Source: Candidatus Lachnoclostridium stercorigallinarum
GTDB taxonomy: Bacteria > Bacillota > Clostridia > Lachnospirales > Lachnospiraceae
Assembly (NCBI GenBank): GCA_019116745.1
Contig: DXBC01000109.1
Span: forward strand, 1-38,139
Length of the DNA: 38,139 bases
Direction of reading: 5' to 3'
The notes below the pieces were generated by a model. It was not told the origin of the DNA and made no database searches. It saw only the letters and a list, made by a program, of their open reading frames with translations. A program made the translations under genes and the position numbers. Positions 31,787-38,139 of the stretch are shown piece by piece. Position 1 is the stretch's first letter; every line of letters starts with the position of its first letter.

Positions 31787-32521
31787 ATGAAAGATATCAT
31801 GGATCTGCATACTCATACCATCGCCAGCGGCCACGCCTACAGCACACTCTCTGAAATGATCCAGGCAGCCGCCGGCCAGGGACTGGCCCTCTACGGCTGT
31901 GCCGACCACGCTCCGAAAATGCCCGGCGGCACGCACAGCTTTTATTTTATCAATTTCAAGGTAATTCCCAGAGTCCGCAGCGGCGTCCGCGTGCTCATGG
32001 GAGCCGAGTTAAATATTATGGACTGCGACGGCACTGTAGACCTGCCTCCGGCCACTCTGGCAAAGCTGGACTACACCATTGCCAGTCTTCACGTCCCCTG
32101 CTTTTCTCCGAAATCAGCAGAGGAAAACACCAGGGCTTACATCAACGCCATGAAGAACCCCCGGGTGACCATCATCGGCCATCCGGACGACAGCCGCTAC
32201 CCCATAGACTGCGAAGCCTTTGCCAGGGCCGCAAAGGCCAGCGGAAAGCTGGTGGAGGTCAACAACACCTCCCTGGCCCCCGGCAGTTCCCGCACGGGAG
32301 CCGCAGAAAACTACGCCGTACTGCTGAAATACTGCCGGGAATACAAAATTCCCATTATTATTGGAAGCGACGCCCACTTTGAAACGGATGTAGCCAATCA
32401 CCGGTATGCCTGGGAGCTGCTTGAACGGGAGCAGTTTCCGGAGGAGCTGATTGTAAATACATCAGTGGACAAACTGAAGCCCTATATTCCCGTACTGTCG
32501 GAACTGTTTCCGGAGGAATGA
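31787..32521 (+). CDS. PHP-domain phosphatase (YcdX-like)
   Basis: 244 residues. Trinuclear metal site residues of the PHP fold: DLHTHTIASGHAYST (HxH), CADHAP, GAELNIMD, SLHVP, GHPDDSRYPID and SDAHFETD. This pattern matches the YcdX phosphatase group rather than histidinol phosphatase or polymerase PHP domains. Substrate unknown, probably a small phosphate ester. An extended -10 TGG-TATACT (31742-31747) lies upstream. One base separates its stop from the LysR gene, so the pair is co-transcribed. Confidence 0.88.
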   Translation: MKDIMDLHTHTIASGHAYSTLSEMIQAAAGQGLALYGCADHAPKMPGGTHSFYFINFKVIPRVRSGVRVLMGAELNIMDCDGTVDLPPATLAKLDYTIASLHVPCFSPKSAEENTRAYINAMKNPRVTIIGHPDDSRYPIDCEAFARAAKASGKLVEVNNTSLAPGSSRTGAAENYAVLLKYCREYKIPIIIGSDAHFETDVANHRYAWELLEREQFPEELIVNTSVDKLKPYIPVLSELFPEE

Positions 32522-32522
32522 C

Positions 32523-33461
32523 ATGATCAACTTCCTTAATTTAGAGTACTTTGTGGTGGCGGCAGAAGAGCTTAACTTCACCAGAGCCGCCAAACGTCTT
32601 TTTATCTCTCAGCAGTCCCTCAGCAACCATATCGCCCACATGGAAAAAGAATTCGGCGTGGCCCTGTTCAACAGGACTACACCCCTGACCCTTACCTATG
32701 CCGGCCAGCGCCTTCTGGTGCGGGCCCGCAGCCTTCTGACCTACAAGGACGAGACCTACCACGAGCTGGCGGACATCAAGGATTTCACCGTCGGGCAGCT
32801 CTCCATCGGCCTCTCCCACACCAGAGGACGGGTGATCCTGCCCCATGTTCTCCCTGCGTACCGCAGCCGTTTTCCCAATATTGACCTGAATATCCTGGAA
32901 GGAAATACTTCCCAGCTGGAGACTGCCCTGCTCCACGGCGATGTGGACCTGGTAATCGGAATGCTTCCCTTCCGGGTGGAGAATATCGAGACCGTGCCCA
33001 TCTGCGCAGAGGAGGTTCTTCTGGTTGTATCCGACGCCACCCTGGAAAATACCTTCGGCAGCCGGGCCGGCGAAATCCGGATGCAGCTAAAGAAAGAGGC
33101 CGATCTGTCCCTGCTCCAGGACTGCCCCTTTATTCTTCTGAAGAAGGGAAATCGGGTCCGCACCATTGCGGACGAGCTGTTCCAGGAGGCCCAGATCTCT
33201 CCACACGTGCTGCTGGAGCTGGAAAACATTGAGACCGTGCTGGCCCTGGCCTCTGAGGGAATGGGACTTACCTTTTACCCGAAAATGTTTGCCGCCAATC
33301 GGGAAGCCCTGTCGGGAACCGGAGACGCCGGACAGCCTCTGGGGCTGTACTCCCTGAAAAATCCCATTACCCACGGCACTCTGGCCATCGGCTATCACAA
33401 AGGGCATTATATGTCTCAGGCAACAAAAGAATTCATACGAATTTCAAAAGAAATGGTATAG
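32523..33461 (+). CDS. LysR-family transcriptional regulator
   Basis: 312 residues. N-terminal helix-turn-helix LEYFVVAAEELNFTRAAKRLFISQQSLSNHIAHMEKEFGVALFNR, linker helix, and a two-lobe effector domain (about residues 90-305) with VGQLSIGLSHTRGRVILPHVLP. It is translated right after the PHP phosphatase gene. Unlike most LysR genes it is not divergent from its neighbour; its targets are unknown. Downstream perR has its own promoter just behind the stop. Confidence 0.93.
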   Translation: MINFLNLEYFVVAAEELNFTRAAKRLFISQQSLSNHIAHMEKEFGVALFNRTTPLTLTYAGQRLLVRARSLLTYKDETYHELADIKDFTVGQLSIGLSHTRGRVILPHVLPAYRSRFPNIDLNILEGNTSQLETALLHGDVDLVIGMLPFRVENIETVPICAEEVLLVVSDATLENTFGSRAGEIRMQLKKEADLSLLQDCPFILLKKGNRVRTIADELFQEAQISPHVLLELENIETVLALASEGMGLTFYPKMFAANREALSGTGDAGQPLGLYSLKNPITHGTLAIGYHKGHYMSQATKEFIRISKEMV

Positions 33462-33466
33462 ACAGA

Positions 33467-33495
33467 TTGACATTTTCCTTTTTTTAAGATAAAAT
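33467..33495 (+). promoter_or_regulatory. Promoter of perR
   Basis: -35 TTGACA (33467-33472), 17-base spacer, -10 TAAAAT (33490-33495), starting 6 bases after the LysR stop. Confidence 0.82.
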
Positions 33496-33502
33496 GAAAG
33501 AA

Positions 33503-33522
33503 ATAATAATTGTTACTATTAT
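33503..33522 (+). promoter_or_regulatory. PerR box before perR
   Basis: ATAATAATTGTTACTATTAT: ATAATA and TATTAT arms form an inverted repeat, 7 of 10 positions paired. It begins 8 bases after the -10 and so covers the transcription start, consistent with autorepression. Confidence 0.72.
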
Positions 33523-33543
33523 CTGCAAAGAAAGGAGGATGCC

Positions 33544-33960
33544 ATGAAGCAGCTGAAATACAGCCGCCAGCGGGAATGTATCAAAGCCTGCCTGATGGCC
33601 CGTCATGATCATCCGACGGCCGACACCATATACGCGTCCATCCGTGAGGAATTTCCAAATATCAGCCTGGGAACCGTCTACCGCAATCTGAACCTTCTGG
33701 TGGAGCTGGGCGAGATCCGGAAGCTGCGCTGCGGAGACGGCGCCGACCATTTTGATGCCGACACCAGTCCCCATTATCATTTTATGTGCCGGGAATGCGG
33801 CTGCATCGAGGATCTTCCCATGGAGATTTCTCAGGAAACCAACCAGCTTGCTCAGAAATATGTCAGCGGAAAGGTAGAATCACACATCACATATTTTTAT
33901 GGCCTGTGCGAAAACTGCCTGACCAAAAAACTTTCTGAAAATATTTCTGAAAGCGCTTGA
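33544..33960 (+). CDS. perR: Peroxide-sensing Fur-family repressor PerR
   Basis: 138 residues, AAAGGAGG before the ATG. Compared with Bacillus subtilis PerR, all known ligands recur with a constant offset of 14: His23, Asp71, His77, His79 and Asp90 for the regulatory iron/manganese, and Cys82, 85, 122 and 125 for structural zinc. The Asp at position 90 (Glu in Fur) supports PerR over Fur. The DNA-binding helix is in SLGTVYRNLNLLVELGEI. Iron-catalysed oxidation of the ligand His by peroxide releases it from DNA. It has its own PerR box and lies upstream of rubrerythrin genes, its expected targets. Confidence 0.92.
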   Translation: MKQLKYSRQRECIKACLMARHDHPTADTIYASIREEFPNISLGTVYRNLNLLVELGEIRKLRCGDGADHFDADTSPHYHFMCRECGCIEDLPMEISQETNQLAQKYVSGKVESHITYFYGLCENCLTKKLSENISESA

Positions 33961-33985
33961 CAAAATGAAATATTTGTGCTAAATT
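33957..33985 (+). promoter_or_regulatory. Promoter of the reverse rubrerythrin gene
   Basis: -35 TTGACA (33957-33962) overlaps the perR stop codon; 17-base spacer; extended -10 TGC-TAAATT (hexamer 33980-33985). Confidence 0.8.
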
Positions 33986-33992
33986 AATATCA

Positions 33993-34012
33993 GTAATTAT
34001 TACTATTATTAC
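33993..34012 (+). promoter_or_regulatory. PerR box before the reverse rubrerythrin gene
   Basis: GTAATTATTACTATTATTAC: inverted repeat with 7 of 10 positions paired, sharing TTACTATTAT with the box before perR. It begins 8 bases after the -10, the same distance as there. Confidence 0.72.
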
Positions 34013-34057
34013 TTAGAGGTTACTAAAAAAATTTACAATAAAAAGGAGATTAGAAGT

Positions 34058-34600
34058 ATGAAGAAATGGGTTTGTACAGTATGTGGTTATGTTCATGAGG
34101 GTGAGACTGCTCCGGAATTCTGCCCGGTATGCAAGGCTCCGGCTGACAAGTTCAAACTGCAGGAAGGTGAGAGAACCTGGGCTGCTGAGCACGTAGTAGG
34201 CGTTGCGCAGGGCGTTCCGGAGGATATCATTGCTGATCTGAGAGCAAACTTCGAGGGCGAGTGCTCTGAGGTAGGTATGTACCTGGCTATGGCAAGAGTT
34301 GCTCACAGAGAGGGCTATCCCGAGATCGGATTATATTGGGAGAAGGCCGCTTATGAGGAGGCTGAGCACGCAGCGAAGTTTGCAGAGCTTCTGGGCGAGG
34401 TTGTTACCGACAGCACCAAGAAGAACCTGGAGATGCGTGTGGACGCTGAGAACGGCGCTACTGCCGGCAAGTTCGATCTGGCCAAGAGAGCAAAGGCTCT
34501 GAACCTGGATGCAATCCATGACACCGTTCATGAGATGGCTCGTGATGAGGCAAGACACGGCAAGGCATTCGAGGGTCTGTTAAAGAGATACTTTGGCTAA
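34058..34600 (+). CDS. Reverse rubrerythrin (rubredoxin domain first)
   Basis: 180 residues. The rubredoxin-like iron site comes first (Cys6-x2-Cys9 and Cys22-x2-Cys25), followed by the four-helix diiron domain with [20 protein letters not shown] and DEARHGKAF. In classical rubrerythrin the order is opposite. The reversed form is known from Clostridium as an NADH-linked peroxidase that protects anaerobes from H2O2 and oxygen. Codon use is strongly biased (GAG, CTG, GCT), pointing to high expression. AAGGAG precedes the ATG; a terminator follows, so it can be transcribed alone. Confidence 0.94.
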   Translation: MKKWVCTVCGYVHEGETAPEFCPVCKAPADKFKLQEGERTWAAEHVVGVAQGVPEDIIADLRANFEGECSEVGMYLAMARVAHREGYPEIGLYWEKAAYEEAEHAAKFAELLGEVVTDSTKKNLEMRVDAENGATAGKFDLAKRAKALNLDAIHDTVHEMARDEARHGKAFEGLLKRYFG

Positions 34601-34617
34601 TATTACGCAAAGTTTCG

Positions 34618-34654
34618 GGACCGGAGCGGCATAAAAAGGCGCTCCGGCCCTTTT
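34618..34654 (+). terminator. Terminator after the reverse rubrerythrin gene
   Basis: GGGACCGGAGCG pairs with CGCTCCGGCCC around an 11-base loop, then TTTT. Confidence 0.82.
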
Positions 34655-34700
34655 GCAACTATCATTTTTTTATTCCCCGCCAGGGAGAAGGAGGTACCTT

Positions 34701-35246
34701 ATGTCCAAGTACGCTGGAACAAAAACAGAACAGAACCTGTTGGACGCATTTGCCGGCGAATCTCAGGCAAGAAACAAGTATACATACTACGCATCCGCTG
34801 CCAAGAAGGCCGGATATGAGCAGCTTGCCGCTCTCTATCTGGAAACTGCCGACCAGGAAAAAGAGCACGCCAAAATGTGGTTTAAAGAACTTCACGGCGG
34901 AAAAGTCAGCAGCGATGTTGCGGAGAATCTGGAAGACGCTGCAGCCGGCGAGAACTACGAGTGGACCGATATGTACGCCCGCATGGCCAGAGAGGCCAGA
35001 GAGGAAGGCTTTGAGGAGCTGGCTGTGAAGTTTGAGTTGGTTGCCAAGGTGGAGGCTGCTCACGAGAAGCGCTATTTGAAGCTTCTTGACAGCTACAAGA
35101 ACGACAAGACCTTCAAGGGTGACGCTCCTCTCGGCTGGAAGTGCCGCAACTGCGGATATATCCACGAGGGACCGGAAGCTCCCGATGTATGCCCCTGCTG
35201 CAATCATCCGAAGGCATATTTTGAGAGAAAAGTGGAGAACTATTAA
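34701..35246 (+). CDS. Rubrerythrin (classical order)
   Basis: 181 residues from the ATG at 34701 (GAAGGAGG upstream). A diiron ferritin-like domain ([47 protein letters not shown]) is followed by a C-terminal rubredoxin domain with [27 protein letters not shown]. Reduces hydrogen peroxide. It stands behind the reverse rubrerythrin and the terminator between them, so it is either reached by read-through or has its own promoter that I could not place. Confidence 0.94.
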   Translation: MSKYAGTKTEQNLLDAFAGESQARNKYTYYASAAKKAGYEQLAALYLETADQEKEHAKMWFKELHGGKVSSDVAENLEDAAAGENYEWTDMYARMAREAREEGFEELAVKFELVAKVEAAHEKRYLKLLDSYKNDKTFKGDAPLGWKCRNCGYIHEGPEAPDVCPCCNHPKAYFERKVENY

Positions 35247-35301
35247 TCTTATCAGCTCAGAATTTGCTGCATGAGATCACGATGAGATAACGATTACCGG
35301 G

Positions 35302-35350
35302 CGGACGCCCCGGCGCTGTACATCCAGAGATGGACAGGCCGGGGCGTCCG
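35302..35350. terminator. Strong hairpin between rubrerythrin and glpK
   Basis: CGGACGCCCCGGC pairs perfectly with GCCGGGGCGTCCG, 13 pairs, 23-base loop. A T-run (TTCTTTT) follows on the plus strand; on the minus strand there is none, so it mainly ends rubrerythrin transcripts. Confidence 0.75.
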
Positions 35351-35374
35351 TAATTCTTTTGCGCTTCCGAGCCT

Positions 35375-36874
35375 CTAATTCTCTTCTCTCTCCCAGTCCA
35401 TGGCCCGCTTCACCGCTTTTTTCCAGCCTTTTTTCAGCTTCTCCCGCTTCCGGGGATCCATGTCCGGCGTAAAGACCCGATCCAGAGCCCAGTTTTTCTT
35501 CACATCTTCTTTTCCGCTCCAGTAGCCCACGGCGATTCCCGCCAGATAGGCAGCCCCCATGGCCGTGGTCTCAATGCAGGCCGGCCGCACCACGGAGGAA
35601 TCCAGGATGTCCGCCTGAAACTGCATGAGGAAATTGTTGGCGCTGGCGCCGCCGTCCACCTGGAGCGACTTTAAGGAGATGCCGGAATCCTGCTCCATGG
35701 CCTCGATGAGCTCCCAGGTCTGATAGGCCATGGACTCCACCGTGGCCCGAACCAGATGATTTTTTCCTGCTCCCCTGGTCAGTCCCAGGATGGCTCCTCT
35801 GGCGTACTGGTCCCAGTTGGGGGCGGCCAGCCCGGTGAAAGCGGGGACCACATAGGCGCCGGCAGTGTCCTCCACCGCATTGCAGCAGGCCTCCGACTCG
35901 GCGGAGGTGCGGATCAGCCCCAGTTCATCCCGAAGCCACTGAATCGCCGCCCCCGCCACAAATACGCTTCCCTCCAGGGCATACTCCTGCTCCTCCCCCA
36001 CCGATGCAGCCACGGTGGTGAGAAGGCCGTGCTGAGAAGCGATGGCCTCTTTTCCCGTGTTCATCAGCAGAAAGCAGCCAGTTCCGTAGGTATTTTTCAC
36101 CTCTCCCGGCTCAAAACAGCACTGGCCGAACAGGGCCGCCTGCTGGTCTCCCGCCGCCCCGGCGATGGGGATGGCCCCGCCCGCCACCTCCGGGGACGTA
36201 TATCCGTAGACGCAGCTGCTGGGCTTCACCTCAGGCAGCATGGCTTCCGGAATCTGAAAATAATCCAGCAGCTCCCGGTCCCATTCCATAGTGTGAATGT
36301 TAAACAGCATGGTGCGGGAGGCGTTGGTACGGTCGGTCACATGAACTGCTCCCTTCGTCAGATTCCAGATCAGCCAGGTATCCACTGTGCCAAACAGGAG
36401 TTCCCCCCTCTCAGCCCGCTCTCTTGCGCCTGGCACGTGATCCAGAATCCACTGAATCTTCGTAGCGGAAAAATAGGCGTCGGGAATCAGCCCCGTCTTC
36501 CGGCGCACTGTCTCTCCAAATCCATCCTGGTTCAGACGGTCGATCCGGTCTGCCGTGCGGCGGCACTGCCATACAATGGCGTTGTACACCGGAAGCCCGG
36601 TGTTTTTGTCCCACACAATGGTGGTCTCCCTCTGATTGGTGATACCCACAGCCGCGATGTTCTCCGCCGTAGCGCCGATCTTTCCCATAGCCTCAGCCAT
36701 GACGCTGAACTGGGCCGCCCAGATCTCCATGGGGTTGTGCTCCACCCAGCCGGGCTTCGGATAAATCTGAGGAAATTCCTTCTGCGCCATGCTGCACACC
36801 TTTCCCTCATGGTCAAATAAAATGCACCTGGAGCTGGTCGTTCCCTGATCCAGGGCTATCACATACTGTTTCAT
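35375..36874 (-). CDS. glpK: Glycerol kinase
   Basis: 499 residues from the ATG at 36874 (GGGAGGG at 6 bases). FGGY-family motifs: [51 protein letters not shown] and the C-terminal [19 protein letters not shown]. Phosphorylates glycerol to glycerol-3-phosphate. Two control features are missing. The PYHFFG element around the histidine that PTS HPr phosphorylates in many Firmicutes reads SPEVAGG here. The GGTR loop for fructose-bisphosphate inhibition in enteric GlpK is absent too. No glpF or glpD is adjacent. Confidence 0.95.
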   Translation of the reverse strand: MKQYVIALDQGTTSSRCILFDHEGKVCSMAQKEFPQIYPKPGWVEHNPMEIWAAQFSVMAEAMGKIGATAENIAAVGITNQRETTIVWDKNTGLPVYNAIVWQCRRTADRIDRLNQDGFGETVRRKTGLIPDAYFSATKIQWILDHVPGARERAERGELLFGTVDTWLIWNLTKGAVHVTDRTNASRTMLFNIHTMEWDRELLDYFQIPEAMLPEVKPSSCVYGYTSPEVAGGAIPIAGAAGDQQAALFGQCCFEPGEVKNTYGTGCFLLMNTGKEAIASQHGLLTTVAASVGEEQEYALEGSVFVAGAAIQWLRDELGLIRTSAESEACCNAVEDTAGAYVVPAFTGLAAPNWDQYARGAILGLTRGAGKNHLVRATVESMAYQTWELIEAMEQDSGISLKSLQVDGGASANNFLMQFQADILDSSVVRPACIETTAMGAAYLAGIAVGYWSGKEDVKKNWALDRVFTPDMDPRKREKLKKGWKKAVKRAMDWEREEN

Positions 36875-36900
36875 GCAAATCCCTCCCATTTTTCGCTGCC

Positions 36901-36953
36901 GAGTATCCGAACGTGCTGCCGCTCTCTCCAGTCCATCCGGACGGCGGATACTC
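36901..36953 (-). repeat. Inverted repeat upstream of glpK
   Basis: A perfect 9-base inverted repeat GAGTATCCG/CGGATACTC, 35 bases apart, with an inner GTCC/GGAC hairpin. It begins at the stop of the upstream fusion gene and ends before the glpK ribosome site. No U-tract follows; it may be an RNA leader structure or an operator. Confidence 0.5.
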
Positions 36954-38023
36954 TACAGCTGTTCTCTCAAATTTCTTATGTTCTTTTCAATTTCCCGGAT
37001 GACTTCCAGAAATTCCTTGTCTCCCTTTCCTGTGGGATCCTCCAATCCCCAGTTCAGCACTTTTTTTCCGGGAATGGCGGGGCAGGCCACATTGCAGCCC
37101 ATGGATATGTAAATATCCGCTTCCGGGATGTCCTGAAGCAGCTTGGAATACTGGTCCTTCTCCATATCAATCCCGTACTCCTGCTTCATCAGACGCACCG
37201 CATCCTGGTTGATCCGGGGCTTTACTTCCGTTCCCGCGGAAAAGCAGTCGCAGAAATCCGACAGATACTCTTTTCCCAGGGCCTCCGCGATCTGGCTTCT
37301 GCAGGAATTGTGAACGCAGATAAAGGCAATTTTCGGCCGCTTTCCGCAGAACGGGCATCGTTTTCCGATGCACTGGTTGTTCCGGCTGCTGTAGGCACAG
37401 CGGACCTTTGGCCGCTCCATGTTCACTCCCAGATGCTCCCTGGCGAAATCCACCGCCTCCAGAATGGAAAGCCAGGAATCCCGCTTGCAGCAGCGGGGGC
37501 CGCCCACCTCACCGATGGCAGCGAGAGACCGGGCCGTCATCTTGTGAGAGAGGCCGAAATTCTCCTCCCCCAGAGGCGTGGATCCGGTGGCAATGGAGAC
37601 AAACATTCCCGAACTGATTCCGGCGCCGCAGGCGCCCCAGAATCCGCAGGCTCCTCCCGGCACCGACTGGCCTCTGCTGTTCATCTCCGTCAGCGCTTTT
37701 TTCAGATCCAGCTCACAGCCGGCGTTCCGGTAAGCCGTCAGCAGGGCCATTCCCACCATAATATGGTGTTCCGGCCCGTGCATATGGCAGAAAGGCATGG
37801 CCATCATCTTATCAAGAATCACAGCCGGATTCTTCGACCTTTCTCCCATGCACAGCCCCAACAGGCTGTCCGCTCCCCTGGTGTGGCACTCATTACACAC
37901 ATAGTGGCCGTTGACGCACCTGGTTTTGCTTTTTTCCCTCTTATGACACAGCTCGCACTCCATCTCCACATCCTCGTTCAGATATTCCAGAGGCGCTCTG
38001 CAGATCAGACATTCTTCATTCAT
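36953..38023 (-). CDS. DUF5714-ArsC fusion protein
   Basis: 356 residues with two parts. Residues 1-225 are a cysteine-rich DUF5714-type domain: CxxC pairs at 5/8 and 23/26 and others up to residue 58, MHGPEHHIMVGMALLTAYRNAG, VPGGACGFWGACGAG and GGPRCCKRDS. Its function is not known. A CPFCGK linker leads to residues 231-356, a low-molecular-weight phosphatase-fold arsenate reductase: P-loop Cys236-x5-Arg242, further cysteines 310 and 314 in MGCNVACP, and Asp329 in EDPTGK. It may reduce arsenate through a cysteine relay, but no arsenite pump or arsR is adjacent. Its job could instead be a thiol- or phosphate-based reaction linked to DUF5714. The ATG is weakly supported (GAGAGAAG upstream). 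Confidence 0.83.
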   Translation of the reverse strand: MNEECLICRAPLEYLNEDVEMECELCHKREKSKTRCVNGHYVCNECHTRGADSLLGLCMGERSKNPAVILDKMMAMPFCHMHGPEHHIMVGMALLTAYRNAGCELDLKKALTEMNSRGQSVPGGACGFWGACGAGISSGMFVSIATGSTPLGEENFGLSHKMTARSLAAIGEVGGPRCCKRDSWLSILEAVDFAREHLGVNMERPKVRCAYSSRNNQCIGKRCPFCGKRPKIAFICVHNSCRSQIAEALGKEYLSDFCDCFSAGTEVKPRINQDAVRLMKQEYGIDMEKDQYSKLLQDIPEADIYISMGCNVACPAIPGKKVLNWGLEDPTGKGDKEFLEVIREIEKNIRNLREQL

Positions 38024-38063
38024 ACGCTTCTCTCTTCATCCTGTTTTGAAATTTTATAACCCG

Positions 38064-38069
38064 ATTATA
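38064..38069 (-). promoter_or_regulatory. Extended -10 element of the DUF5714-ArsC gene
   Basis: TGA-TATAAT on the minus strand, 41 bases before the start codon. No convincing -35 is found at 17 bases. Confidence 0.5.
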
Positions 38070-38139
38070 TCAAAGTCTCCCCGGGAGCAGAAAATGCCTT
38101 TCGCCGTCAAGGGCATATTCCGCGGACGCGTGACGCGCC

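Noticed and set aside
35756-36820. A 354-codon plus-strand open frame
   Set aside because: Antisense shadow of glpK in GC-rich sequence; no domain and no ribosome site.

Overview
The window reads as chromosomal DNA of an anaerobic, moderately GC-rich Clostridia, most likely a gut-type Lachnospiraceae. The evidence is a SCIFF peptide with its radical SAM maturase next to tgt and yajC, a TIGR04086-type membrane protein, a Csp-like subtilase of the kind found in spore formers, a PerR-controlled pair of rubrerythrins (one with reversed domain order), and strong AGGAGG ribosome sites throughout. I see no rRNA, tRNA, CRISPR array, insertion sequence or prophage. Genus-level placement is not possible from sequence reading alone.

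Region 1 (1-12728) is one long catabolic locus read leftward from about 11.5 kb, with a LacI-family regulator read divergently. A nitrate/sulfonate/taurine-type ABC importer comes first: one lipoprotein, two different permeases and two different ATPases. It is followed by an SDR, a zinc alcohol dehydrogenase, a class II aldolase, an aldose epimerase-like protein, a second class II aldolase, a PFK-family kinase, a triosephosphate isomerase paralogue and the start of a LarA/DUF2088 protein. It looks like a private copy of upper glycolysis behind an importer that is not a normal sugar importer. Several of the enzymes differ from their housekeeping relatives in substrate-binding loops. The two ATPases appear to form one consensus and one degenerate ATP site. 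I consider this the best candidate for an undescribed pathway; its substrate is unknown.

Region 2 (12866-18447) holds an LspA-like protein, a Csp-like subtilase, a divergent ClpX-like ATPase, a DUF1275 membrane protein, and a two-gene module of a small ferredoxin plus a NosR/NapH-like membrane iron-sulfur protein.

Region 3 (18490-25326) is largely housekeeping: scfA-scfB-tgt-yajC, a TIGR04086 membrane protein, cdd, and the rpmG-secE-nusG-rplK-rplA operon. The two ribosomal protein genes rplK and rplA are each preceded by the same small RNA fold, which looks like an L1 autoregulatory site.

Region 4 (25384-31651), read leftward, holds an S1-domain protein, a small alarmone synthetase, an M18 aminopeptidase, a trigger-factor-like lipoprotein, xpt, a HAD phosphatase and an OmpR-type response regulator without a kinase beside it.

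Region 5 (31787-38139) holds a PHP-domain protein and a LysR regulator, then perR and two rubrerythrins. perR and the first rubrerythrin have matching PerR boxes at the same distance from their -10 elements. On the other strand lie glpK and a DUF5714-ArsC fusion protein.
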